From Chlorops oryzae (lineage: Eukaryota > Arthropoda > Insecta > Diptera > Chloropidae), in NCBI GenBank assembly GCA_020466095.1, contig CM035808.1, positions 42,751,555-42,815,554 of the forward strand: a stretch of 64,000 bases of DNA, written 5' to 3'. A program made the translations under genes and the position numbers. Within the stretch, counting starts at the first letter, position 1. The number at the start of each line of letters is the position of its first letter. The notes beneath the pieces are model-generated. The model was given only the letters and a program-made list of their open reading frames with translations, made no database searches and was not told where the DNA came from. Positions 32,202 through 42,960 of the stretch are shown here, in pieces.

Positions 32202-34688
32202 TTACACGTTAACAGCTTTTTGGAGTGCTGCCTTATCACCATCCACAATAATATTGGCTCCTGCAGTTGTTAGATTAGAGCTGAGCAATTGCTTCGTCGA
32301 TGAACTGGATGAATAGCTATCGCTAGAGCTGCGAGTTGAGGCTGAATTTCCACTGATAGGACTGTCGAGCATGTCTTTAAAAAAAATGATTTTAATAAAT
32401 TATTGGAACACGATTATGAAGCCAAAAATATCCATACCTGGCAAAGAACTGACATTACCCTTCATGTCTGTAGAATTTACCGTGCCAACATTTCCAGGTC
32501 CAACAATGTTTCCGACCGATGTTGACTTCTTTTGAAGTTGTTTCTTATTCAAATTATTCGTATTCTTAAGACTTCCAGTATTGCATTTTAAATTGCTAAG
32601 CCTGTCGCCGCTCTTGGGACGATCTCGACATAATGGGCTCAGAATCGAATTTCGCGGATCTTCTACAACGTAGTTTTCGTTGTCTTCGGCGTTTATGGCT
32701 ACCGTCTCGACATTTTCTTGTTTATTATTATCCCCAGATGCATTCAAATCTGTTTGATTTCGTTTGAATTTCTTCAAAGAAGATGACGCTGAAGAAATCG
32801 TTGGTCTACTAAGGCCCGCCGATTCCTCGTCGTATTCATTGTCGGTTGTAGCATCAGTCGTCTGATTGGATGACATAGAAGCCGTTGCTAGCACGTGTTT
32901 GTACTTGCTACCCGGCGATAGAAGTGGCGAAAGTTTCTCAGTATCACTATCATCTTCGGCTTCATTGTGAGAGGAACTGGCACTATTGTTGATTGTACTG
33001 CCCGATGAATGGCGTTTACTTTTGCCGCTCTGCAATTTAAAACTGTGCCGTTCGTTGATAATTTCAAGATTTTCTTGTGGAATTCTACAAAGTGGAGCAT
33101 TTCGTTCCTGTTTATCGAGAGATGGTGATTTTTTGTTGTTGGACAATATCATTTGACAGTCCGGAATTTGCAAATTTGGTTCATATTCAACGGGTGAATG
33201 ATTGCAGGCGCCTGCAATTTGTTGATTGATGGTATTTACTTCCAAACTTGTAGTTGTGCTAGTGGATGCGTTTTTTTTGCCTTTTCCACGGCGTTGGCCT
33301 GTAGGTTTAAGCGGAGATGTTGCTTTATGATTATCACTAGACATTACAGTTGTCATGCAGTCGCCAACATCGCCCTCGCTATGTCTAGGTGGAGGATTAA
33401 TAAATGGTTCATTACATCGAGAAAGAACATTAATTAACATACCTTGTACTTCGTGCCACATATTGCGGTGGACCATTGAGTGCTTCAATAAGTGAGACTG
33501 GTATATAGCCAGCGGGAACATGTTGATCGGCATTGTTAGGCTCACCAGCTGAATTCTGGTGCAAAATGGAATGTGCACTAATACCTTTCTGTACGGCACG
33601 AATTTGTAAGAGCGCACGGAATGGAGCACGACAAATTGGGCAATTATTCGCTTGGTAGCGCAATGAATCGGCACAGGAATTACACAAGCACAAATGGCGA
33701 CATGGGAGTATCAAAGTGTCGCGTGTGTCACTCATGCAGATCACACATTCACTGCCATGATCGTCGATATCCTCGTCAATAGAACTCTTGTTAATTGCCT
33801 GCAAAAGGAATATGCTTAATTTGCCCAATCAAATCAATTGAATTTTCCACAAACCTTATTCTCAATTCCATAGATCTCCTGCAATAAGTAGCATAGACCG
33901 TCTACGAATATCTTCTGCTTGAGTGCGCGCAGCACATAGCTATTGTTATCATGATGATCGATGACGCAAATAGTCGTATGTGATTGCCTGCAATCTTCGT
34001 TTCCTTCCTCGACAACGCAATGAATAGCCACTGGGTATTGTTCCTTGGAGGGATTATAGACGAGATCATCTTCGGGTATTAATTGCGGATTGAAGATGTG
34101 ACTGGGCTGAGAGAAATACTGATTTATGCCTTTCTCGTAGTGATACGTCTCCGATGTCAAACCAGACGTAAGCGTTACCCCACTCGGACTGACTTCCTCG
34201 TTGCAAAAATAATAAATAGTTATAGCACAACGAGCATCCGAATCGAATGTAAATTCTATATTATATAAACTTGTATTGGATTGACCATCGCGGCCGCTGC
34301 AGGAACCAGTACACATTACGTTGCCATCAACCTGCTCGTCTTCGGATGAAGATTTCCTAGATTTCTCAGACACTTTTTCAGACAAAACACGTACAAAACG
34401 CACAGATTCCTTTCGAATGTTCACCAAGGACTTCAAGGTCTTAGTCGGCTCGTTGCCTTGTGGCGGTGGATAGGGGAACGAAGTAGGACGATTGTTTAGA
34501 AAATTCAAGTCCGCATTTTCACCAAACAAGTACGATTCGGGTTGGGGCGTGTCAAACCTTTCTCCGCCCATTATAAAGTGACTGCTGAAGAAGTTCCCGT
34601 TCCTTGGTGGAAACTTATAAATTCTTGATCGTTCCTCCATTGCTGCATTCTCGACTGCTGCATTTTGTCTGCTGGCAAAGGCGCCCAT
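32202..34688 (-). CDS. MGRN1: Mahogunin-type RING E3 ubiquitin ligase (MGRN1)
   Basis: Orthologue of mahogunin (MGRN1; RNF157 is the vertebrate paralogue), a cytosolic or endosomal E3 ligase. Four coding exons, 34688-33855, 33798-33443, 33384-32438 and 32374-32202, give about 769 residues with consistent phases. Exon 1 encodes the conserved N-terminal domain with YNIEFTFDSDARCAITIYYF and FNPQLIPEDDLVYNPSKEQYPVAI. Exon 2 starts with the C3HC4 RING at about residues 296-334 (CVIC, CRHLCLC, CADSL, CPIC), all zinc ligands present. Exons 3-4 are a long serine/asparagine-rich, low-complexity tail ending KAVNV, longer than in vertebrates. A good acceptor (TTTATTTGCAG) lies 15 bases before the ATG, so a 5' UTR intron is likely, and a MITE at 34744-35001 would lie in it or in the promoter. 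Confidence 0.93.
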
Positions 34689-34743
34689 GCTTGATTGTTT
34701 TCTCTGCAAATAAATTTATGCATGAATAACTGCTAAAGTCGAA

Positions 34744-35001
34744 CATATCGCACATTTGCTTTAATAGTGTCACAACTCAAAATCTGTCAAATTGGGGTTA
34801 ACGCAAGGAATGTGTTCACAGGTCACCTAATGTTTACCTAAGCGCACACTCAGTTGCGTTTTCGTTATTGCAAATCAGAGCAAAAACCATTTATGTCAGC
34901 CTCTTCGTCGTACAAATGCACCTAGACTGCATCGAATAAACTGGATTTTTTTCAAGTTGCAAATTTTGAGTTGTGACACTATTGAAGACATGTGCGATAT
35001 G
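34744..35001. mobile_element. 258-bp MITE just upstream of MGRN1
   Basis: Left end CATATCGCACAT and right end ATGTGCGATATG are inverted, and the arms continue through TTAATAGTGTCACAACTCAAAAT versus ATTTTGAGTTGTGACACTATT. It starts only 56 bases upstream of the MGRN1 start codon, probably in a 5' UTR intron. Confidence 0.82.
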
Positions 35002-35535
35002 TATACACAAGTGTTCTTTTTTCGTTCAAATTTCCGTAAAATCGATATATGTATGTAGAATGTATGTTGTGTGGTTTTGATTTCTCTTGTTGTATTTGCT
35101 TATTTAGTGCTATATTTATTTTTATTATATATAAACACTCACTCACCTATAATTTATAAGTATGCAAATTGATATATTTTTAAGTTCTTCAAAGTTATTG
35201 TTCTCAATTTTCACCGAATACAAAATAGACAAAATAAAAACATTCCTCTGCTAGGGGTGGACAAAACTTATCGATATATCGACTATGCCGATGGCACGAT
35301 ATATAGATAGTATACTTCGATATTTTTTTTATTTATTTCGTCATTCACTAGAAGTGTAACACATATTACCAGAGTGTTTGAGTTATAAATTATTAGTTAA
35401 GGAAAACTTAAGCTAAAACGCTCGTATAAACACACCCGTTTCTTTTTTTGTTTCAAACTCGGCAGGCCTGCCGATGTTCCAACGACTATCAAGTATCGGA
35501 TTTCTTAAAATTATCGAAACCAAAATAGCCCGACA
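35002..35535. other. Spacer with a CGATA motif cluster
   Basis: AT-rich. At about 35268-35330 it has ACTTATCGATATATCGACTATG and neighbouring CGATAT words, similar to the large clusters at 58.1-60.4 kb. No gene. Confidence 0.45.
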
Positions 35536-36108
35536 GTGATGCCAGATTTTATCGATAAAAAAAACCCTCATATATTGGAAAAAAACCCATTTTTCCCCAT
35601 TTTCAAAAAATAAAAACCCACGAAAAAACCCAGAATGATTTTTTGAAAATATGGGCGTACCGATTTCAAAATTGAACATTGGATTTAAACGCAATATTTT
35701 AATATTTTAATAAAAGTATCAAGAAAAGAACAAAAAAAAATAAAAGTACCTTAAAATTGCAGTCTTGATGCCATAATAAAAAATATCCGTCTTGTCTCTT
35801 TTGCTACGAATTGATTATGGCACGCTTTATGGCCAGACAAAAGAGTTTGACAATTAGAGTGTAGGTTTACCAAGCGTCCACACTGTAAGTGTTTTGTCAT
35901 AAGATCTTACCCCGCGACTAGATACAGCAAAACTAGTCATGCATGGTACTGGAAGAGGCAAAACACGATTTTGATTCTCATAAGTAGTAAATATACCTTA
36001 AATGTAGTGCATAAATTTCGATATAAAATTACCCATACTTTTCCCCATGTCACGTTTTTTGAGTGAAAAAACCCACAATATGGGGAAAAACCCACAATCT
36101 GGCATCAC
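35536..36108. mobile_element. MITE with GTGATGCCAGATT ends (573 bp)
   Basis: GTGATGCCAGATTTT at the left is mirrored by AATCTGGCATCAC at the right. Both flanks contain AGCCCGACA close to the ends, which is likely a target duplication with a few bases of slippage on the right. The interior has repeated AAAAACCCA words. No ORF. Confidence 0.72.
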
Positions 36109-36538
36109 GGGCTAAGCCCGACAATACTAAGGGCCAGTGCTGTCGAAATGCTACTATAGTAGTTTTTGTGCTACCTTTTTCCAAGCCGTACTACTTTACT
36201 ACTCCTTTCATTAACGTACTACTAATTGATTGTAAATAAATTTTGTGATGGATTCTTTGTACGGCGAAAATTACGACAAGCCTACGAAAAAATTTAAAAA
36301 TCGAAAGTGTAAATTTACAAAATTTCATTCATTCATTTTTTAGGCTTCTTGATTTAAGAGTTTTCGGTAAAACCCCCTAACTAGGTTTTCTTTTTCTTCT
36401 ATTACTTAAAAAGTACTTTTTTCAAATAACTCCGTTTATTTTATAAATGTTACTATTTTAAAAGCATATTGGTACTCTCTAAGATACGAAAACGACAGCA
36501 CTGATCGCATACCATAAAATATGACAGATGGTATTACC
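36109..36538. other. Gene-free spacer
   Basis: AT-rich. It contains repeated CTACT/TACTAC words at 36150-36225. Nothing else recognised. Confidence 0.35.
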
Positions 36539-37222
36539 CTATTTACACGTTAAGACATTTCGATAATGAAACAAATTTTCGTTGGCAAGGGAGGCAGGAG
36601 GAAGAGAGGAAAACGCTACCGCACCACATCCCCTTGCGTCCCTATGTCGTCGTTCATACTATGAGACAAGACAAGCGAGAGACACGGTGAATTCTCTTTT
36701 GGTGTCTTATTCGTGTTCATACTAGTAAAAATTGTCTCTGCGACATTTGAAATAGAAGAAGAAACTGGTTTTATACAGTGCTGCCAGAAAAAATATTTTG
36801 AAATACCTACAATCTGAATTAAAAATCCCCTACGCTCTTGAAATAAGATAAATAAATTATTATCACGGTTTTCTACAAAATAAGTTGGTCCAAAGATCTT
36901 TTTTAGAAAAAGTGTAAGCTATTCTCCACAATTTTTCGTATTTAATACTTCAAAGCTAGCTTTTTAAATTATTTCCGAAATCTGTAGATATGCTTCTTCA
37001 TAAGAAGAGAATATTTACCCAAATATGGCAGCACTATTTTTATGATGAGAAGGACAAGCACAAAGCGTGTCGCCGAGTACGTAAGACACGTACCCCTCTC
37101 TCTACCCCGAACGTCCCTTGCCTACAACCACCGTGTCTCTCGCTTGTCTTGTCTCATAGTATGAACGACGACTAGCCATAAAAAGTGTGTTTCATTATCG
37201 AAATGTCTTAACGTGTAAATAG
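36539..37222. mobile_element. 684-bp MITE with CTATTTACACGTTAAGAC ends
   Basis: CTATTTACACGTTAAGACAT at the left is mirrored by ATGTCTTAACGTGTAAATAG at the right, and both arms continue through TTCGATAATGAAAC. A second pair of inner arms, TCGTCGTTCATACTATGAGA at about 36647 and TCTCATAGTATGAACGACGA at about 37150, shows nested symmetry. No transposase. Confidence 0.82.
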
Positions 37223-37616
37223 CGTATATGCGATGTACTCTCGCTTGTGGAGTCCCACTGTTAAAAAAGAACTGATTAAATTCATTAAGCTTAAATTCAG
37301 CGTTTCGTTTAAATTTCACTCAAAAAACACGATTTTAGTGATAAAATGACATTTTTTTGGGGAAATAATAAATCAATGGATATATTTTAATATGGAAATG
37401 AGCAAAATAATCTAAATTTGAAGGGGTTTCGCCAAACAAATCTTTGACTTAATCAGTTTTTCTCGCTTCAATAGATTATGAAGAAAAAATAACATACCAA
37501 CCACCAACACTTGATGAAGAAAATGTGGATTATTGTTATTTTTTTTTAATTTTTCTGGAGCAAACGAAACCGTAGAAATGTAGTCGATCTAGTGAAAGCG
37601 TATAAAATGCTGCAGC
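37223..37616. other. Upstream region of XXYLT1
   Basis: AT-rich; presumably promoter and 5' UTR. No motif called. Confidence 0.4.
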
Positions 37617-39295
37617 ATGGGCAATGGTCGCAAAAAGGAGTTCAAGAGTCCAAAAGCCAAGAAATTGAGTTATAATGCGCTAATGAAAGAAACCCAAAAT
37701 GAAAAAATTTCGGGAAGCGAAGTTTTAAAAGCCAAACATTGCATGCATTCGTTAACGCAATCGTTTCTGGACGCCAAAGGCAACATCTTTATAAAGCGGC
37801 GAAAACGAAAATCCCAGGAGCTGCTGACAGGTGTTGTTCCAAAACAAGGCAAGGTATGATGGGTTTCTCACTACATATATACCAAGTATATTTAACTATA
37901 TTTCACTGAAAGAGTTTCCGCTATACAGATCGAATACTTTTCATCGAAGCTCTTGAAGCTAAGTCGACTGAACAAAATGCTTTTGGTGCTCATAGTCGTC
38001 TGCGTTTGCATATTCTATGCGAATTTGGAACACCTTGTGCGAGCTAATTTTGCATTTCTACTGCCATCTAGTGTTAGTATTTCGAGTGCTTTGAACACAA
38101 CTAGGAAATCCATAATTAATGCCAACGAAGATGCGGATCTGTCGCAGGAATCGTTGACATCATTGGCGCAAATGCAAATGAAACCATTGAAGTTTATTCC
38201 ACAACATCAGCAACAACATTCGCTGCATCATCAGCAGCATAGCAATATGAATCATATCGGAATAGCGAATGACTATAATATATTTGTTATATACACCAAG
38301 GAGAACTACCAGCTGCATGCCAAGTTCGAGCTTTTTATACGAAGCCTGCTGAAGCATGCAAGCATACCGATGCATTTACACGTGATCACGGATAAAATAA
38401 GCAAGAGCTCTGTCGAGGAGATCATCATGCTGCAAATCAAACGCTTCCGCCACACGGTGCTATACACTTTATACGATGTTCAGGCATGTGGCGAGCAATT
38501 AGTGGACATTGTTAGGTATTTTATTGATTATTTCGAAATGATTCATTCATAAAACCATTTAATTTCATTCCCCGCAGTACAATGCGTCCGTACTTTAGTG
38601 CGACACCCAAATCATATTATGGTGATGCGCTTTTCTATTTATCACTCGGACTTCATCGTATTGCAGATGCCCATCTGGATCGTGTAGTACTTCTCGACTG
38701 CGATATCGTCTTCCGCTCGGATGTGAGACAGTTGTTTGCGGAGTTTGAGCATTTCTCCGAAGAACATCTCTTGGGTTTAGCACCGGAACTAACACCTGTC
38801 TATCGTCATATTCTCTATAGATATCGCGCCAATTATCCGGGAACGAATTTCGGTAATCCGTATTTTCCGATACGGAGAGGTACCACACTTAACGACGAAA
38901 ACAATAACAAGAATTTAGGTGTTAGTTTAGAAGAAAAAATGCGTTTAAAACGACGTGTGAAACATGGTTATCCTGGTCTCAATTCAGGTGTCGTTCTTTT
39001 ACGCCTAGATCGTATACGATCCTCCCAGCTGTATAGCGAACAATTAACGCCAAATGAAGTACAACGTGTTACCGCGAAGTATACGTTCCGTGGCCATTTG
39101 GGCGATCAGGATTTCTTTACGTTGTTTGGATACGAGTTTCCGCATTTGATTTATCGATTAGATTGCGTTTGGAATCGACAGTTGTGCACATGGTGGAAGA
39201 ACCATGGCTACAGCGAAGTATTTGATGCATATTTTCATTGTGAAGGACGTATTCGCATGTACCATGGCAATTGTAATACTCGTGTACCGGAATGA
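37617..39295 (+). CDS. XXYLT1: Xyloside xylosyltransferase 1 (XXYLT1), three exons
   Basis: ER-resident GT8-family glycosyltransferase that adds the second xylose to O-glucose glycans on Notch EGF repeats. Exons are 37617-37853, 37929-38515 and 38578-39295, phases 0 and 2, giving about 513 residues. Seen: a basic cytosolic N-terminal region (about 1-95), one membrane anchor (MLLVLIVVCVCIFY, about 96-110), and a His/Gln-rich stem. The catalytic domain starts at YNIFVIYTKENYQLHAKFELF. The metal-binding DxD is D315-C-D317 in VVLLDCDIVF, and motifs PGLNSGVVLLRLDR and HLGDQDFFTLFGYEFP are typical of the family. The N-terminal exon is longer than in vertebrates. It splices cleanly in frame, but translation could also begin at an ATG in exon 2 (37953 or 37977), just before the anchor. 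Confidence 0.92.
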
Positions 39296-40059
39296 ATCGT
39301 CAAATCAATGAAGCCCGTTCGGAACGCGAAAGTATTGCGAAAATACGAAAGAGTACCAAAGGCCGTCGAGGGGGCGCTTGTGCTGTGCAATAATATTCGT
39401 TGCTTTAAAATTCTTATGCTATACAATTTCGAGTTAGATATCTTGTGCGATAACGCGAGTTAAGCGGTTTAGTCATTTAATAATTTAAATAAATTAGTTA
39501 ACTTATACACTCCAATACAAATATATTTATCTTGAAAAATATTAATTGTATTTATGAAAGTATATGAGCTTAACTTCTCTTTCTTTGATAGCGAATCAAC
39601 TGATTCCTATTTTTGTTGCATTTTTGGTCCCTTTTTCGGTGACACTTTTCTGCAACGAAAGTTTTTATTCTAGAAGAACATTAATCAATTTATTAATGTG
39701 CAAATGTATTTTCAAGCGATGCTTGAGAATATCATCCATAAGCGACTATTTGCTGACGTACGTTTCGACCTGCCGTCTGGGGTCTCATTAGAGCAATTTT
39801 TACGGATTGGCTGACTATTGAGTCAAATCTCGGTTTGCGTATTAAACTACCTTTGACTGCAATTCATACCCTTGAATTGTAGCATCAGAAATTACTCCTA
39901 ATGGGAGATCTAACTAAAGCTTTTAAGCTTGAAAGCATTCACTAAACTAATCAGTTCGTATTCTATGCTGGCTATTAATTGTATTGTTCATTCCCAGGAG
40001 GAGTTCGTTAGAATCGCCTTAAGGAAAGGACTTATTAATTTCTGTTAAAAAAATATTAA
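39296..40059. other. 3' flank of XXYLT1, no gene
   Basis: Contains the XXYLT1 3' UTR (possible AATAAA at about 39488) and AT-rich spacer. The ORF at 39564 has no family resemblance. Confidence 0.4.
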
Positions 40060-40706
40060 CGGAGGAATGTCAAACTCGGAATATCGTAACAGGCGACGAA
40101 ACTTGGATTTACAGCTATGATCCCGAAATCAAGCACCAATCGACTGTTTCGGTCTTTACAGATGAGGCGAAGCGAACAAAAGCTGTGCGTGGGCGGAGTG
40201 CGGCCAAGAGAATGGTTCTTCGTTTTTCGGGATAAAAGGTCATGTAGTTACTGTGGCCTTAGAGAATGGTATGACGGTCAACGCTGATTTGTATACGAGC
40301 GTTTGCTTGGCGAAAGTTATCTCCAAAATCCGCAAAACTAACTGGAATCACCGCATCATCCTTAACCAAGACAATGTGTCCTCCCACACGGCCAAGTTGA
40401 CACTGTCGTTTTTGAAGGAGGAAGAAATATATATGATGGATCATACCCCCTACCGTACCGACTTGGCAGTGCCAAGTTGGCACCATGTCACTTCTGTCTC
40501 TTCCGAAAATAAAAAATTTATGGCGTGGTCAACGATTGCAATTCCGGATGAGGCCGTCGAAGCGTACAGAAACTGTGTTTTGGAACTTACTCAGGGAGAC
40601 TAGAAAAAAATGCTTCGAACATTGGTTGATGCTCATGGTGAATAGTACTTCGAAAAGCAATAGAATTGTTTTTGAAAGACTCCCACTCCCATTTTTACTT
40701 TTTTGA
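40060..40706 (+). pseudogene. Degraded mariner transposase
   Basis: The C-terminal two thirds of a mariner transposase is recognisable in several frames: TGDETWIYSYDPEIKHQSTV with the first catalytic D near 40095, IILNQDNVSSHTAK with the second near 40370, and a third D in YRTDLA near 40460. Beyond that point the match continues in another frame (LPKIKNLWRGQRLQ). A stop codon after FSG at about 40233 and frameshifts break it, so it is inactive. The N-terminal HTH region is missing. Confidence 0.82.
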
Positions 40707-40795
40707 CGTCATAACGTCTATTAAATCGATGATAGGACACTCAAAAAGCGAGAATCTGCCGACGGCGAATTCAAGGTGCGTTCAACATGTCCATC

Positions 40796-40880
40796 TCACT
40801 CTTTTTTTGCCTGCCGAGTAACATCTCTTTTTATCTGGCGCGAAACGTCCCGCGCAATATCTATGAGAGTGAAATAGATT
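40796..40880. repeat. Uninterrupted copy of the repeat hit by the LINE at 17.6 kb
   Basis: GCCTGCCGAGTAACATCTCTTT runs directly into GGCGCGAAACGTCCCGC and ATCTATGAGAGTGA. The same two halves flank the LINE at 17545-17580 and 18540-18575. This copy lacks the insertion. Confidence 0.75.
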
Positions 40881-40909
40881 TGGATATGGTTATAAGTATG
40901 TGATACTGT

Positions 40910-41295
40910 GCATAAGTATCCCTCCTCATTTCATATCACGTGGTAATATACAAAAAGCCGAATTTGAAAAACTTTCTCACTCAGTGCTCCATACTTTGTA
41001 ACCATCACTGATGCTAGGCAATATTTTGGTAACTCTTTTCCCTTGGATATTGAAAAAATCTCTTTATTTCTATTTTCTTTAGGAAAGTGATCACTAAAAA
41101 TCCCGCGATTTTTCGTTAAAAAGGTAAAATTGAAAAAATCCCTCAAAATGGAAAAAACCCTCGTTCTGGCATAGAATAAAATTTTAGCATAACCCCTATA
41201 ATTCTCATTTGGTTTGTAAAATGGGACACATAAGACTCGCAGAATTTCTCAAGGTTTTTTACGACGTGATGAAGCAAGAAGTTGTGTAAGTTATA
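40910..41295. repeat. Interspersed repeat, copy 1 (second copy at 58375-58600)
   Basis: Shares AAGTATCC.TCCTCA, GTAATATA.AAAAAGCCGAA, TTCTCATTTGGTTTG, GACACATAAGACTCG and TTTTTTACGACG-like words in the same order with 58375-58600. The copies are diverged and no coding capacity is seen. Part of it also appears near 59790-59820. Confidence 0.7.
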
Positions 41296-41302
41296 ATCAT
41301 CA

Positions 41303-42110
41303 TCACTATGACCCGTCATCATCATCATCACCGTCACGTCATCATCATCATCACCGTCACGTCATCATCACCATCTACAAAATCAACACCACCATCAACA
41401 TCATCACCATCATCCCCATCAACACCATCAACACCATCAACACCATCATACACCATCAACAACATCAACAACATCAACAACATCAACAACATCAACAACA
41501 TCAACAACATCAACAATCATCAACATCAACATCAACAACATCAACAACATCAACAACATCAACAACATCAACAACATCAACAACATCAACAACATCAACA
41601 ACATCAAATCACAAACATCAATCAACACCATCAACACCATCAACAACATCAACAACATCAACAACATCAACAACATCAACAACAATCAACAACATCAACA
41701 CACATCAACAACATCAACAACACTCACACATACATCAACAACATCAACATACATCAACAACATCAACAACATCAACACATCATCAACAACATCAATCACA
41801 CATCATCACATCATACAACATCATACAACATCAACAACATCAACAACATCAACAACATCAACAAACATTCAAACAACATCATACATCAACAACATCAACA
41901 TACACACAACTCATCATCATCACACATCCTTCAATTCAACAACATCACAACATCAACAATCATCAACAACATCATAACAATCAAATCATACATCAACTAC
42001 ATCAATCAACACATCAACAACATCAACTATCAAACATCAATTAAATCATCATCAATCATTCAACATAATCACAACGATACATACAACATCATTACAACAT
42101 CAATAAATTT
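41303..42110. repeat. CAT/CAA minisatellite, about 800 bp
   Basis: Starts with CATCATCATCACCGTCACGT units and continues as long arrays of a CATCAACAA 9-mer with hexamer variants, decaying towards 42100. The composition keeps frames open on both strands (runs of HQQ/INN forward, MLL reverse), which creates spurious ORFs up to 321 codons. Confidence 0.9.
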
Positions 42111-42680
42111 CATTCAACAACCTATCAACAAAATTGGGTCAACACGTAGCAGATATTCTCATACGGAAACATACCTAATACATCATCTGCCATACACCGA
42201 TCAATTCACATCAAAATCACATCAGCATCATCATTTCAACATAAACTGGTTATTAATCGATAAGGGTTCATAATCATTTCACTATCATAAATCATCACCA
42301 TAATCACGTCTCTGATTACCCAATTTTGGTAATATGAAATGGGTAGTTTTGGGCAGTTTCGTGCAGTACGGGAACAGACCTATTACTTCTGCCATAACCG
42401 ATCAATTCACATCAAAAAATAGCTTATATTTGAAATAAGACCTGGTTTGAAAGGGTTAAACTTTTGTACCGAAATAAATTGTGATTAATTTGGTAATAAG
42501 AGCCGTTAAAATGGGTCTCGATAATCGAGATTCTACATACTGTATTTGAAATTATGATTTCTAAAATATGGGTGTACCCAAGCAACGAATCTGTCATTTC
42601 AAAATTTACATTTACGGCTCACGTAATTCACATTTACGTTTTAGATAATTACAAATGCCTTCCACAGAACACTTTATCAC
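42111..42680. other. Gene-free spacer
   Basis: AT-rich; CGATCAATTCACATCAAAA occurs twice (42198 and 42398), suggesting a short local duplication. No gene. Confidence 0.4.
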
Positions 42681-42960
42681 TAAAGCCTGGATTCCACTAT
42701 CTGCGCAATGCGCCGATTTTTTCCACAATCAATGCGCCGATAGTGTGAACGCAATTTTTGGACTCTGATGCTGACAAGTGTGATCGCCTTTATCAATTGT
42801 TGTCCCAATTTTATTGTCCCCCGATATCTTTTGTACAATATGCGACGATAATGTGAGACTCAACAGTGATTGTCGAGATTATTGAATTTTGCGCCGATCT
42901 GGCCCGATAAAAATCGGCGCAGATTGTACTATTTACGCAGATAGTGGGACCCCAGCTTAA
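42681..42960. mobile_element. 280-bp MITE with TAAAGCCTGG.TTCCACTATCTGCG ends
   Basis: The left end TAAAGCCTGGATTCCACTAT is mirrored by ATAGTGGGACCCCAGCTTAA, and both arms carry GCGCCGATTTTT inside. No ORF. Confidence 0.78.

Noticed and set aside
41303..42110. CRISPR-like array
   Set aside because: Repeats are short, contiguous and without unique spacers, in a eukaryotic context.
41308..42273. 321-codon ORF rich in HQQ and INN
   Set aside because: It is the translation of a CAT/CAA minisatellite; other frames and the reverse strand are open for the same reason and no domain is present.
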